Positions 1 to 13,055 of a stretch of DNA of 64,000 nucleotides are shown piece by piece. The stretch is from Phytohabitans maris (GTDB taxonomy: Bacteria; Actinomycetota; Actinomycetes; Mycobacteriales; Micromonosporaceae): contig NZ_JAVHUY010000002.1 in the NCBI RefSeq assembly GCF_031085175.1, positions 124,001-188,000 of the forward strand, given 5' to 3'. Position 1 is the first letter of the stretch; every line of letters begins with the position of its first letter. A program made the translations under genes and the position numbers. Under the pieces are notes generated by a model. That model did no database searches and was not told where the DNA came from. It worked only from the letters and a program-made list of their open reading frames with translations.

Positions 1-326
1 AACATCCGCTCCAGCAGCGCCGAGCTGGCCAGCACCAGTCCGATCAGGAAGCCGACGACCGAGGAGACGATGAAGCCCACCAGCGTCTCCAGGGAGGTCA
101 CCAGCATGCCCTCGAGGATGAACTCCCGATTGTCGAAGAAGCCGCGCACCACGTCCTGTGGCGGCGGCAGCACGACCGGGTGGGCCAGGCCGAACACGCT
201 GGTGATGAGCCACCAGGTGAAGACCGTCACGGCGAAGCCGGCGATGGGATAGACGAAGACCGGCATCCGTATCTGGGACCGGTCGGCGACCGCGACGGGC
301 GGCGCGGCGACGGACGTCTCGCTCAT
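1..326 (-). CDS. ABC transporter permease, 5' part (continues past the left edge)
   Basis: The first 108 codons of an inner-membrane permease of the SsuC/TauC/NrtB-like type (binding-protein-dependent importer) are visible; the C-terminal half with the EAA coupling loop lies outside the window. The ATG is chosen because it follows a purine-rich stretch and gives a short polar N-terminus (MSETSVAAPP) before a first membrane segment (about residues 23-44), then a periplasmic loop with PPPQDV, then a second hydrophobic segment from about residue 80. It lies 75 nt downstream of the binding-protein gene on the same strand, so the two are probably co-transcribed. The ATPase of the system is likely the rightward gene about 2.4 kb away. 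The substrate is not evident from sequence. Confidence 0.85.
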   Translation of the reverse strand, partial: MSETSVAAPPVAVADRSQIRMPVFVYPIAGFAVTVFTWWLITSVFGLAHPVVLPPPQDVVRGFFDNREFILEGMLVTSLETLVGFIVSSVVGFLIGLVLASSALLERM

Positions 327-401
327 TTTGTCTGGCTCCTTGCGCGTCTGTTCGGGTGTGGTGGCCCGGCCGGCCACCACACCCGTCGCTCTCCTAGCGA
401 A

Positions 402-1427
402 TCAGACCTTCGGCAGCAGGTCGACGGAGATGATCTGCTCCGGCGTGATGCCCTGCGGGAGCTGACCCGCGCCCTGCAGGATCGCGATGCTCCGGGCCAC
501 CCGCTGGGTGTCGATCGTGCCAATCTTCTCGCCGCTGCCCGCGGAGCGGACGAACGAGGCCATCAGCTCGAGCTCGGCCTTGGCGGCCGCGGGGTTCGCC
601 GTGTTGTCCTTGCTCTGCAGGATCTTCCCGGCCTCCTCCGGGTTGGCCAGCGAGTACTCCAAGCCCTTGAGCAGCGCCTGGGTGAACCGCTTGACCTCCT
701 CCGGCTTCTCCTTGGCGTTCTTGGTCGAGGTGATCAGCACGTTGCCGTACAGGTCGGTCAGGTAGTCGCTGTACGGCAGGAAGGTCGGCGTCTTCTTGGT
801 CACCGCCTCGATCGTCGGCCGGCCGACCACGAACTGGCCGATGCCGTCGACCTTGCCCGAGCCGAGCGTGGCGATCAGCGTCGCGGCCTCGCCGTCCTGC
901 CACTTCACCTTGTTGTAATCGACGTTCGCCAGCTTCGCGTACGTCGGGAACAGGTTGCGCACGACGGAGCCGGGAGTGTCGGCGAGGGTCTTGCCCTCCA
1001 GGTCCTTCGGCGTGGTGATCTTCTTGTCCGACGTGGACGCGATGGCGGCCATCGTGCGCTGCTGGATCGCGGCGACCGCGGTGAAGTCCTTCGTGCCCTT
1101 GCCGAACGTGAGCAGGCCACCAGTCAGGTCGATCGGGGTGTAGTCGGCCTTACCGGAAACGATGGTGGTGATGTTTCCGCCGGTACCCTGACCTTTCTGG
1201 ATAGTCACGTCAAAGCCGGCTTCACGGAAGAAACCCTTTTCAAGTGCGACCCAGCCATACGCGTCACGACCGAAGTTGCCGAACGACGTGAGGTACGTCA
1301 CCTTTGCCAGTTCACCGCCGGAGCCGGCGTTGGTGGTGTCTTCAGGTTCGTCGGAGCTGCAACCGGTCACGACGGCCAGAGCCGTGGCCAGGGCGGCTAC
1401 CGCGAACGTACGGGTAACCCTTCTCAT
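402..1427 (-). CDS. ABC transporter substrate-binding lipoprotein (NMT1/THI5-like, SsuA/TauA type)
   Basis: 341-residue extracellular solute-binding protein of an ABC importer. A type II signal peptide is plain: MRR, a hydrophobic core, then lipobox VTGC with lipidated Cys23, followed by a Ser/Asp/Glu-rich linker. The body shows features of the NMT1/THI5-like fold, e.g. VTYLTSFG near the start, a KGFFREAGFDVTIQKGQG strand-turn region and a Gly-rich SGKADYTPID segment. Start ATG has GGAAGG 9 nt upstream. Related proteins bind alkanesulfonates, taurine, nitrate or pyrimidine precursors of thiamine; the nearby thiamine operon makes a pyrimidine ligand conceivable, but no TPP riboswitch precedes this gene, and the adjacent luciferase-like monooxygenase would fit a sulfonate-type substrate equally well. 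Confidence 0.88.
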   Translation of the reverse strand: MRRVTRTFAVAALATALAVVTGCSSDEPEDTTNAGSGGELAKVTYLTSFGNFGRDAYGWVALEKGFFREAGFDVTIQKGQGTGGNITTIVSGKADYTPIDLTGGLLTFGKGTKDFTAVAAIQQRTMAAIASTSDKKITTPKDLEGKTLADTPGSVVRNLFPTYAKLANVDYNKVKWQDGEAATLIATLGSGKVDGIGQFVVGRPTIEAVTKKTPTFLPYSDYLTDLYGNVLITSTKNAKEKPEEVKRFTQALLKGLEYSLANPEEAGKILQSKDNTANPAAAKAELELMASFVRSAGSGEKIGTIDTQRVARSIAILQGAGQLPQGITPEQIISVDLLPKV

Positions 1428-1553
1428 GAACAGATTCCTTCCAACTGGAGGGGGCGTTGGAGCGACGGCGTCGAGATCGAGGGGTGACCACGAAGCCGGT
1501 CATGAATGTCGCGCCACAGCGTAGGCGAAAGCCCGGTTTGCGACGCAAGGCGT

Positions 1554-1571
1554 ATCGGGTTACGAACCGAT
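1554..1571. promoter_or_regulatory. Imperfect inverted repeat in the divergent promoter region
   Basis: Between the leftward binding-protein gene and the rightward oxidoreductase gene there is an 18-bp near-palindrome, arms ATCGGgTT and AACCGAT around a 3-nt centre. Its place in a 229-nt divergent intergenic region makes it a possible operator for a local regulator. No regulator gene is in view and nothing else supports this. Confidence 0.25.
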
Positions 1572-1656
1572 CCCGGCTGGGGTATCGCGGCGTAACAGGA
1601 TCCGGCTAACCTGACCGCGACCAATCACCCCCATCACCTTGAGACAGGCGGTTACT

Positions 1657-2604
1657 GTGCGGGTCTGCGTCTTCACAGAGCCACACCGCGGCGCGACGTA
1701 CGAGGATCAGCTGCGCCTCGCCCGGCTCGCCGAGGACGCCGGCTTCGAGGGCTACCTGCGCGCCGATCACTACCAGGCGATGGGGCTCGAGTCCGGGCTC
1801 CCCGGGCCCACCGACGCCTGGATCACGCTGGCCGGACTCGCCCGCGAGACGTCCCGCATCCGGCTCGGCACGCTGGTCACGTCGGTGACGTTCCGGCTGC
1901 CCGCACCGCTCGCGATCGCCGTGGCCCAGGTCGACCAGATGAGCGGCGGCCGCGTCGAGCTCGGCATGGGCACGGGGTGGTACCAGCGCGAGCACGTCTC
2001 GTACGGGATACCGTTCCCGCCCACCGGGGAGCGCTTCGACATGCTCGCCGAGCAGCTCGCGGTCATCACCGGGCTGTGGAGCACGCCGGTCGGGGAGCCG
2101 TTCAGCTTCAAGGGCGAGCACTACCAGCTCACCGACGCGCCCGCGCTGCCCAAGCCGGTGCAGGTGCCCGGGCCGCCGGTCATCGTGGGTGGCCGTGGCC
2201 CCAAGCGCACGCCCGAGATCGCCGCTCGGTACGCGGACGAGTTCAACATGCCGTTCAAGACGGTGGCCGAGACGAAGGGCGCGTTCGACCGCGTGCTCGC
2301 GGTCTGCGACCAGGTCGGGCGGGCCGAGTCCGGCAAGGCGCCGCTCGTGCTGTCGGCCGGCATCGTGGTCGCCATCGGCCGCACCGACGCGGAGGCCAAG
2401 CGGCGCGCGGCCCCTCTGCACGCGCCCAGCGCGCTCCCGCCGGAGGACCCGGTGGTCGGCTCGCCCGCGCAGCTCGTCGAGCGGATCGGCGAGTTCGCGG
2501 CGATCGGCGTCACCCGGGTGCACCTGCGGTTCATCGAGATCACCGACGTCGACCACCTTGACTTGGTGGCTTCCGAGGTGCTTCCACAGGTTGTCGCCCT
2601 CTGA
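1657..2604 (+). CDS. LLM class (luciferase-like) F420/FMN-dependent oxidoreductase
   Basis: 315-residue TIM-barrel protein of the luciferase-like monooxygenase superfamily; such enzymes use reduced F420 or FMN in the cytoplasm. Family landmarks are the N-terminal RVCVFTEPH strand, the ARLAEDAGFEG helix, SDH-like RADHY, the RIRLGTLVTSVTFR strand, the substrate/cofactor loop GRVELGMGTGWYQREH, and the late PPVIVGGRGPKRTPEIAARYADEFN segment. I prefer the GTG start, since relatives begin exactly at (M)RVCVFTEP and AGGCGG lies a few nt upstream; a TTG six codons earlier is possible. It is followed by the ABC ATPase gene on the same strand and lies divergent from the binding-protein gene, suggesting it acts on the imported compound. 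Actual substrate unknown. Confidence 0.87.
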   Translation: MRVCVFTEPHRGATYEDQLRLARLAEDAGFEGYLRADHYQAMGLESGLPGPTDAWITLAGLARETSRIRLGTLVTSVTFRLPAPLAIAVAQVDQMSGGRVELGMGTGWYQREHVSYGIPFPPTGERFDMLAEQLAVITGLWSTPVGEPFSFKGEHYQLTDAPALPKPVQVPGPPVIVGGRGPKRTPEIAARYADEFNMPFKTVAETKGAFDRVLAVCDQVGRAESGKAPLVLSAGIVVAIGRTDAEAKRRAAPLHAPSALPPEDPVVGSPAQLVERIGEFAAIGVTRVHLRFIEITDVDHLDLVASEVLPQVVAL

Positions 2605-2729
2605 TCGCGGAGCGCGAAAATGACCATGGCGACGTGTGCCGCGGCAGAGCTTCCCGATAGCCTGGCGTCGGCGCAGTGGCGCCGCGCGAGCGGAGCGCCG
2701 ACCAACGCAGCCCCGGTAGGGAGCACACG

Positions 2730-3551
2730 ATGATTCGACTGGCCGGAGTTTCGCAGACGTTCCAGGCGCGTTCGGGCGCGGTGGAGGCGCTGCGAAACAT
2801 CAACCTGACCGTCGCCGAGGGCGAGTTCATCGCGGTCATCGGCCGCTCCGGCTGCGGAAAGTCCACTTTGCTCCGGCTGATCGCCGGGCTCATCAAGCCG
2901 AGCGCGGGCGAGGTCGCGGTCGGCGGGGCCCAGGTCAGCAAGCCGCGCAAAGACATCGCGATGATGTTTCAGCGGCCGGCGCTGCTGCCGTGGCGCTCGG
3001 TCCTCGACAACGTGCTGCTCCCGGTGGAGATGTTTGGCTGGAAGCGGTCCGAGCACCGCGCCCGGGCCGAGGAGCTGCTCGACATGGTCGGGCTGGGCGG
3101 TTTCCACCGCAAGCAGCCGCACGAGCTCTCCGGCGGCATGCAGCAGCGGGTGGCGCTGTGCCGGGCGCTGATCCAGCGTCCCAAGGTGATGCTGATGGAC
3201 GAGCCGTTCTCCGCCTTGGACGCGCTCACCCGCGAGGAGCTCTCGACCGAGCTGCAGCGGGTCCACATGGACCTCGGCGCCACCACGGTCTTCGTGACGC
3301 ACTCGATCGACGAGGCCGTGCTGCTCGCCGACCGCGTCGTGGTGCTCAGCCCGCGCCCCGGCCGGCTCCGGCGGATCGTCGACGTCAACATCCCGCGCCC
3401 CCGCTCGCTGGGGCACAACGCATACCTGGAAGAGGTCGCCCGTTGCAGTGCCGAGCTGCACGAGCTGCTGCTCACGCCGGACGGTCCGCCCGGGGCTCCG
3501 GAGGCCCATCCGGTGCCGCCGCAGACCCAGCGTACGCGGCAGAAGGTTTGA
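2730..3551 (+). CDS. ABC transporter ATP-binding protein (SsuB/TauB/NrtD type)
   Basis: 273-residue cytoplasmic ATPase for an ABC importer. Walker A GRSGCGKST (residues 38-46), Q-loop MMFQRPALLPW, signature LSGGMQQR, Walker B VMLMDEP, D-loop SALD and the switch His in FVTHSIDEA are all intact and in order, so it should hydrolyse ATP. RPALLPW and the THSIDEAVLLADR tail are typical of nitrate/sulfonate/taurine importers. ATG chosen because GGTAGGGAG precedes it by 6 nt; an upstream in-frame start would add 18 unrelated residues. It follows the oxidoreductase gene by 125 nt. Inferred partner of the permease and lipoprotein encoded divergently to the left; the split arrangement is unusual for such a trio. 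Confidence 0.9.
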   Translation: MIRLAGVSQTFQARSGAVEALRNINLTVAEGEFIAVIGRSGCGKSTLLRLIAGLIKPSAGEVAVGGAQVSKPRKDIAMMFQRPALLPWRSVLDNVLLPVEMFGWKRSEHRARAEELLDMVGLGGFHRKQPHELSGGMQQRVALCRALIQRPKVMLMDEPFSALDALTREELSTELQRVHMDLGATTVFVTHSIDEAVLLADRVVVLSPRPGRLRRIVDVNIPRPRSLGHNAYLEEVARCSAELHELLLTPDGPPGAPEAHPVPPQTQRTRQKV

Positions 3552-3635
3552 TTTCTTAAGGGACTTTCAGCGGGTTCTGGGAAGTCCGTCAAGCCACGAC
3601 CGGCCGGGTAGCGAGGCGGGTCACGGAGCCGTAAC

Positions 3636-5303
3636 GTGCCTGGCATGGCCATCCGTACGTGGAGCAGGGTGCTCCTCGCCGCGCTCGGCGTCGCCATGCT
3701 CGCCGCGGCCAGCCAGCTCGGCGTGGCCTTCGGCCTCGGCATCGTCCGGCTGAGCCGCACCTTCGCGGTCGACCAGGAAAACCAGTGGACCACGCAGATG
3801 GCCTGGGTGACCTGGTTCGCCATGGTGGCGGCCGTTGCCGGCGCGGTGGCGGCCGACCGGATGGCCCGGCGCCGCGGCTACGAGGGCGGCACCGGCTCCC
3901 GTATCGCGTACTCCGTCTTCGGCGGCATCGGCGCCGCGGTGCTGGTGCCGCTGTGCATGCAGCCGGCCCGCTTCGCGATCGTGCGCGCCACCGATCCGGT
4001 GCTGGTCATCGGCCTTTCCGCCGCGCTGGGCGCGGTGGCCGGGGTGCTCGTCGCGGTGGCCGCGCTGAGCCACCAGCCTCTGTTGTGGAACGTCGGCGCC
4101 GTCACCGCCGGCGCCTGGGTCCTGGCCCTGGCCTCGGTGGTCCCGTCGCTCGGCCCCGACGACCCGCTGCCCAACCTGCGCCTGGGCGTGCTCGACCTGC
4201 CCTCGTTCAGCACGGGCGCCGCACAGAGTTCGGCGGTCGTGACGATGCCGTTGCTGGCGCTCGCGCTGGGCGCCGCCACCGCCGGCCTCGGCCGCTGGCT
4301 GGGCCGGCCGCCGGTCACGATCGCCGCCTCCGGCATCGTCGGCCCGGCGATGCTCTGCCTGGCCTACCTGGTCGCCGGCCCGGGCAGCGAGACCGACAAG
4401 TTCCAGGCCGCGCCGTACTGGGGTGCCCTGGTCGCGGTCGGCGCCGGCACGCTGGGCTCGGTCCTGGCCACGGTCGCCCGCCGCCCGAGCCTTCGTCCCG
4501 CCACCCCGGCCGGGGAGCCGGGTGCGGCCCCGCAGGAGCAGACCCCACCTGCCCGGCCGCCCCGCGAGCCCGCCATCCAGCCGGTCTTCCGCGAGCCACC
4601 GACCGGCGAGTGGAGCGTCCCCCTGCCCCGGCACAGCGCGAAGCCGTCCACATCGGCCGCCGACGAGACGACCGACCCGCTGCCCACGATCGAGCCCTCG
4701 ACCGGCCGGACCGGCAGTGCCTCGGGGGGTGGCGGCCTCTTCGACGAGCCGACCGCCGACCTCTCGCCACAGTCTCCGCCGCAGATCGCCCGCCCGAGCC
4801 CGTCGCCGGTGCGCCCGGCTCGCCGCCGGCCACCGAGCGGTCGCGACCCGGGGGCCGCCGGTGCCGCCACCGCCTTCTCCGCCGGCCGCCGCGCCGCCGG
4901 CTACTCCACGGGCGAGCTACCCGTCTACACGGACGACGACCGGCCCAGCGACCGCGCCGGGAGTGCGGGCGGTGACCGGGGCCGGCCGGCGGGCGGCGGC
5001 CCAGCGGGCGAGGAGCCCACCGACCGCAAGGCCCGCAAGCGCGGCAAGGAGACGCCCGCCGCCGAGGAGCCGACCGCGCGCCAGCGCCGGGGACTGTTCG
5101 GGCGCCGCCGCGCGGCCGACCCCGCCCCGGAGTCCCCGGAGCCGGCCGGCACTCTGGACGTCCCGACCCAGCGCGATCTCCCCACCCAGCGTGGCGACCA
5201 GCCCCGCCCCGAGCCCGCGCTCAAGCCCCGCGACGAGGAGTACGTCGACTGGGTGAGCGGCCTGTCCAGCCGCGACGCGGACCCCCACGACAAGCTCCGC
5301 TGA
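3636..5303 (+). CDS. Polytopic membrane protein with long basic/proline-rich tail, function unknown
   Basis: 555-residue protein I cannot assign to a named family. The first ~290 residues contain about eight hydrophobic segments (roughly 10-35, 56-76, 88-107, 120-143, 150-170, 200-222, 228-250, 264-285). The rest is a low-complexity, probably cytoplasmic tail rich in Pro, Arg, Ala, Glu and Ser, with repeated RR/KARKRGK basic patches and a conserved-looking end EYVDWVSGLS. Such layout is common in uncharacterised actinobacterial envelope proteins. GTG start chosen because GGAG lies 7 nt upstream; an ATG three codons later (MAIRTWSR) is the alternative. It stands alone, converging on the methyltransferase gene across a repeat-bearing 190-nt gap. 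Confidence 0.75.
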   Translation: MPGMAIRTWSRVLLAALGVAMLAAASQLGVAFGLGIVRLSRTFAVDQENQWTTQMAWVTWFAMVAAVAGAVAADRMARRRGYEGGTGSRIAYSVFGGIGAAVLVPLCMQPARFAIVRATDPVLVIGLSAALGAVAGVLVAVAALSHQPLLWNVGAVTAGAWVLALASVVPSLGPDDPLPNLRLGVLDLPSFSTGAAQSSAVVTMPLLALALGAATAGLGRWLGRPPVTIAASGIVGPAMLCLAYLVAGPGSETDKFQAAPYWGALVAVGAGTLGSVLATVARRPSLRPATPAGEPGAAPQEQTPPARPPREPAIQPVFREPPTGEWSVPLPRHSAKPSTSAADETTDPLPTIEPSTGRTGSASGGGGLFDEPTADLSPQSPPQIARPSPSPVRPARRRPPSGRDPGAAGAATAFSAGRRAAGYSTGELPVYTDDDRPSDRAGSAGGDRGRPAGGGPAGEEPTDRKARKRGKETPAAEEPTARQRRGLFGRRRAADPAPESPEPAGTLDVPTQRDLPTQRGDQPRPEPALKPRDEEYVDWVSGLSSRDADPHDKLR

Positions 5304-5310
5304 CCCGCGA

Positions 5311-5390
5311 CACCAGCCAGACAAAGCGCGAAGCGGGCCCCGGCCCGCGGCACCAGCCAGACAAAGCGCGAAGCGGGTCCCGGCCCGCGC
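5311..5390. repeat. 40-bp tandem repeat, two copies
   Basis: Two adjacent 40-bp units, starting 8 nt after the stop codon of the membrane-protein gene, differ at only two positions. Each unit has an AAAGCGCGAAGCGGG core followed by a self-complementary GCGGGcCCCGGCCCGC-type run able to form a tight hairpin. A third, degraded copy of the core (GCAAAGAGCGAAGCGGGGC) lies about 30 nt further on. It may serve as a terminator array for the two convergent genes or be a short mobile intergenic repeat. Confidence 0.8.
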
Positions 5391-5433
5391 GAGGCAGAAC
5401 GCCGGGTCGCGGCGGCAGCCGGCAAAGAGCGAA

Positions 5434-5461
5434 GCGGGGCCGCCCCCAACCGCGGCCCCGC
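5434..5461. terminator. Hairpin between convergent genes
   Basis: Perfect 8-bp arms GCGGGGCC and GGCCCCGC around a 12-nt loop lie between the convergent membrane-protein and methyltransferase genes. There is no T-tract, which is normal for many actinobacterial terminators. Could act in both directions. Confidence 0.5.
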
Positions 5462-5493
5462 CCGGCGCGTCCCGCAAAGGCGCGCCTGTCGCG

Positions 5494-6510
5494 TCAAGGC
5501 TTGCGGGCCACCACCACGCCGTTGGCGCCCGGGGCGTCGAAGTGGACCACGTGCGGGTCCACAAAGCCCGCGTCGGTCAGCCAGTCCGTGTACTCGGTCT
5601 CCGAGTAGTTGCGCCCGCCCACCGTCTCCACCAGCATGTTCATGCCCATCAGCGCGGCCGAGGCCGGGCCGGTACGGTCGGCGTTGAGCAGCAGCTCCGA
5701 GATGACCACAGCACCGCCGGACGGCAGAGCGGCGTAGCTCTTGGCCAGCAGGTCGCGGTTGGTCGGCTCGTCCCAGTCGTGCAGGATCATGCTGAACAGC
5801 ATCACGTCGTACCCGCTCGGCAGCCCCTCGTCGTGCAGGAAGTTGCCGGCCACGGTGTCGATCCGGTCGGTCAGCTGCGCCGCGGCGGCCTTCTCGGCGG
5901 CGATCGGTACGACGTGCGGCAGGTCGAAGACCGTGGCCCGCAGCGCCGGGTACCGCCGGCACAGCTCGATCGGGTACGCGCCGGAGCCGCCGCCCACGTC
6001 GAGCAGCCGCGAGTGCGCACCGAAGTCGTACGCCTCGCCGAGCGCCCGGGCGGTGAAGATGGACGTCGAGTACATCGCCTCCCAGAAGAGCGCGAGCAGC
6101 TGCGGGTCCTCGGTCTCGAACATCGACTCCTGGGTGTCCGGGTCCCAGGTCAGCGGGCGGTCGGTGCGCAGCGCGTCGCCGACCCGGTGCCAGGCCAGGT
6201 AGGTGCGCCGGTCGCAGTAGCGCACCTGGCCGCCGAAGTAGTACGGCTTGCCGGCGACCAGGAACTCCTCGGCCAGCGCCGAGTTGCGGTAGCCGTCGCC
6301 ATCGCGCTCCAGCAGGCCGAGCGAGGCGCACGCGGCGAAGAGGAGGTCGGCCGGGCGCTCGGCGAGGCCCAGCTCGGCGGCGGCCTTCCCGACGGTGATG
6401 CTCTTGCCACCGGACAGCCGGGTGAACAGGTCGAGCTCCACGGCGGCGGCGAACGTCTTGAAGCTCCAGAAACCGGACACGAGGCGCATGAGGGGAGACG
6501 GCGTCAGCAT
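5494..6510 (-). CDS. SAM-dependent O-methyltransferase (plant-COMT/hydroxyneurosporene type)
   Basis: 338-residue cytoplasmic methyltransferase. An N-terminal winged-helix dimerisation domain (residues ~10-95; e.g. AAVELDLFTRLSGG and ASLGLLERDGDGYRNS) is followed by a class I Rossmann domain with SAM motif DVGGGSGAYP near residue 170, the acidic ribose-binding VFDLPHV and the catalytic-region motif ILHDWDE, where His is the usual general base in O-methyltransferases. Such enzymes methylate hydroxyls of small aromatic or polyketide compounds. It stands between the convergent membrane gene and the thiamine operon, the last gene of which ends 62 nt upstream of its start on the same strand, so read-through is possible. 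There is no biosynthetic cluster around it to indicate substrate. Confidence 0.87.
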   Translation of the reverse strand: MLTPSPLMRLVSGFWSFKTFAAAVELDLFTRLSGGKSITVGKAAAELGLAERPADLLFAACASLGLLERDGDGYRNSALAEEFLVAGKPYYFGGQVRYCDRRTYLAWHRVGDALRTDRPLTWDPDTQESMFETEDPQLLALFWEAMYSTSIFTARALGEAYDFGAHSRLLDVGGGSGAYPIELCRRYPALRATVFDLPHVVPIAAEKAAAAQLTDRIDTVAGNFLHDEGLPSGYDVMLFSMILHDWDEPTNRDLLAKSYAALPSGGAVVISELLLNADRTGPASAALMGMNMLVETVGGRNYSETEYTDWLTDAGFVDPHVVHFDAPGANGVVVARKP

Positions 6511-6572
6511 TCGGACATGCTACAAAGTTCAACTAACGCCGTCAGCCCCAAGATTGTGAACTTTTCAGGTCG

Positions 6573-11570
<4,998 letters not shown>

Positions 11571-11574
<4 letters not shown>

Positions 11575-12194
11575 CGGAGGGCTTCCGCCAGTTCCTTGGT
11601 GGCCTTGGCCGGATCGGGCGCCTGGGAGAGCGCGCCGATCACCGCCACCCCGTGCGCGCCCGCCGCCCGCAGCTCGGGTATCCGCTCGGCCGTCACCCCG
11701 GCTATCGCGATCACGGGTACATCCACCGCGCCGGCCACGGCCGCAACCCCCTCGACGCCGATCGGTGGTGGGAGGCCGTCCTTGGTCGTGGTCGCGTACG
11801 CCGGACCGACGCCCAGGTAGCTCGCCCCCGCGTCGACGGCGGCCTTGGCGGTCACCGGCTCGCGCGCGGTCGCGCCGAGGATCGCGTACGGCCCGAGCAC
11901 TCGCCGCGCCGCGTCGACCGGCAGGTCGAGCGCACCGACGTGACCCCCGTCGGCGCCGACCGCCAGCGCGATGTGCAGGCGGTCGTTGACCAAGCAGGTG
12001 GCCCGGGCTTCGGCACAGAGCGCCCTTACCCGCACGGCCAGCTCGTATGCCTCGCGGTCGGTGGCGCCGTCCTCGACCCTGACCTGCACGGCGAGGTGCG
12101 GGCCGGCGACGGCGAGGGCCGCCTCGACGACGGCGAGCGGCTCCCGCCCGGGACGGGTGTCGGTGATGAGATGAAGCCGGGGAAACGGCCGCAT
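11571..12194 (-). CDS. thiE: Thiamin phosphate synthase ThiE
   Basis: 207-residue TIM-barrel enzyme that joins HMP-PP and thiazole phosphate to give thiamin phosphate. Start LHLITDT, Mg/PPi-binding LVNDRLHIALAVGADGGHVGALDLP (Asn-Asp pair plus later Asp) and GVGPAYATTTKDG support catalytic function. Two usual residues differ: the QxRxK strand reads QVRVE (Lys replaced by Glu) and the GxSxH loop reads GATAR. These are partly complemented by the second family member in the operon, but that protein lacks the Mg ligands, so this one is the better candidate for the synthase. First gene of the operon, its SD (GGGAGGAG) lies in the 3' strand of the TPP riboswitch. Confidence 0.9.
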
Positions 12195-12199
12195 GCAGC

Positions 12200-12295
12200 A
12201 CTCCTCCCTGCGCCGGCATTACCCGGATCAGGTTCGACGGTCGAGGGCTGCATGCCCCCCTCTCAGCCCGGTGCACCGGGCTCCCGTGGGTCACT
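12200..12295 (-). promoter_or_regulatory. TPP (thi-box) riboswitch
   Basis: Read on the leftward strand, the conserved aptamer parts appear in order: CACGGGAGCCC, a GC hairpin, GGCTGAGAGGGG, then CGAACCTGATCCGGGTAATGCC and GCGCAGGGAGG. CTGAGA and AACCTGATC...GGTAATGCC are the pyrophosphate- and pyrimidine-sensing cores of TPP riboswitches. The thiE Shine-Dalgarno GGGAGGAG is formed by the last bases of the aptamer and the ATG follows 8 nt later, with no terminator in between. I infer that TPP binding blocks translation initiation of thiE and, through the overlapping genes, the rest of the operon. Confidence 0.95.
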
Positions 12296-12304
12296 CCTTC
12301 GGCG

Positions 12305-12333
12305 AGAGTACGACGCCGTTAACGCTCGCGTAA
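12305..12333 (-). promoter_or_regulatory. Probable promoter of the thiamine operon
   Basis: On the leftward strand a -10 box TACTCT sits 17 nt after a weak -35 TTACGC. Transcription would start about 8 nt downstream, just before the TPP riboswitch. The -10 is identical to that of the rpsL promoter in this window; the -35 match is poor. Confidence 0.45.
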
Positions 12334-12350
12334 AGAGGCAGCTACTCAGA

Positions 12351-12974
12351 TCACCGGCGGCGACCGAGCAACACGGCGGGGTCGATCTCGATCGGCACGA
12401 TCGTGGGCGTGCGGTCGACCACCACCGGCAGCCGGTGCGTTTCGCCGGCCGGGTGCAGGGTGGTGTGCCACTCACCGTCGTCACCGAGCAGCCGCACCAC
12501 GATCGCCGGCACCGGTCCGAAGTGCTCGCGCCACGAGCGCAGCTCCACCCGCCAGTAGCAGGGGATGCCAGCGCCGGCGTACAGCGCGGCCTTCTTCACC
12601 CGGTCGTCCGAGGCGTTGGAAGGCGAGACCACCTCGATCACGGTGTGCACGAGGTCGGCCGGAAAGCCACGCGGGTGCTCCGCGGGGTCGCCGGTGGTAA
12701 CCAGGAGGTCGGGCACCGGGCCGTCGCCGCTGGGCAGGCGCACCGCCGCATTCGTAATCGCCTCGACCTCGACGGCGAGGTAGGACATGAGCCTCTCGCG
12801 CAGCCGGTCGGCGGCGAGGTTGTGCGCGGGTTCGGGGGGTGGGACCACGACGAGTGCGCCTTCCAGGACCTCATAGCGCAGCCCGGTGTCGGGCAACTCG
12901 AACAGGGTATCCACGGTGAACGGCGGCCGGGGCCACGCCTGCGGCACCGGCTCAACCTCCACTGGCATCGCCAT
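12351..12974 (-). CDS. Uma2 family (DUF820) putative restriction-endonuclease-fold protein
   Basis: 207-residue protein with the PD-(D/E)XK nuclease-like core of the Uma2 family: an N-terminal ERYEVLEG-like segment (LRYEVLEGALVVVPPPEPAHN), then VPDLLVT, VIEVVSPSNASDDRVKKAALYAGAGIPCYWRV. The Asp of PDLL, Glu of IEVVSPS and Lys of VKKA form the expected active-site set. Family members are abundant in cyanobacteria and actinobacteria; their biological function is not established. It lies upstream of the thiamine riboswitch promoter on the same strand, but is separate from the operon. ATG with AGGTGACCT just upstream; MPVEVEP two codons later is an alternative start. Confidence 0.85.
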   Translation of the reverse strand: MAMPVEVEPVPQAWPRPPFTVDTLFELPDTGLRYEVLEGALVVVPPPEPAHNLAADRLRERLMSYLAVEVEAITNAAVRLPSGDGPVPDLLVTTGDPAEHPRGFPADLVHTVIEVVSPSNASDDRVKKAALYAGAGIPCYWRVELRSWREHFGPVPAIVVRLLGDDGEWHTTLHPAGETHRLPVVVDRTPTIVPIEIDPAVLLGRRR

Positions 12975-13055
12975 GGCAGGTCACCTCCCGTCTCGCACGA
13001 GTATCCCACTGGAAGCGAACGGGTACGACCTGTGGGTGGATCCCGCTGTCTTCGG

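Noticed and set aside
180-1487. Long rightward open frame opposite the binding-protein gene
   Set aside because: The leftward frame has a lipobox signal peptide and family motifs; the rightward product is compositionally a shadow (RxxGxxLV repeats).
1428-1656. Possible second TPP riboswitch ahead of the binding-protein gene
   Set aside because: Read on the leftward strand it lacks CTGAGA and AACCTGAT/GGTAATGCC cores; only CTAACCTGACC on the other strand is vaguely similar.
5311-5390. CRISPR-like array
   Set aside because: Two directly adjacent units without spacers; no cas genes in the window.
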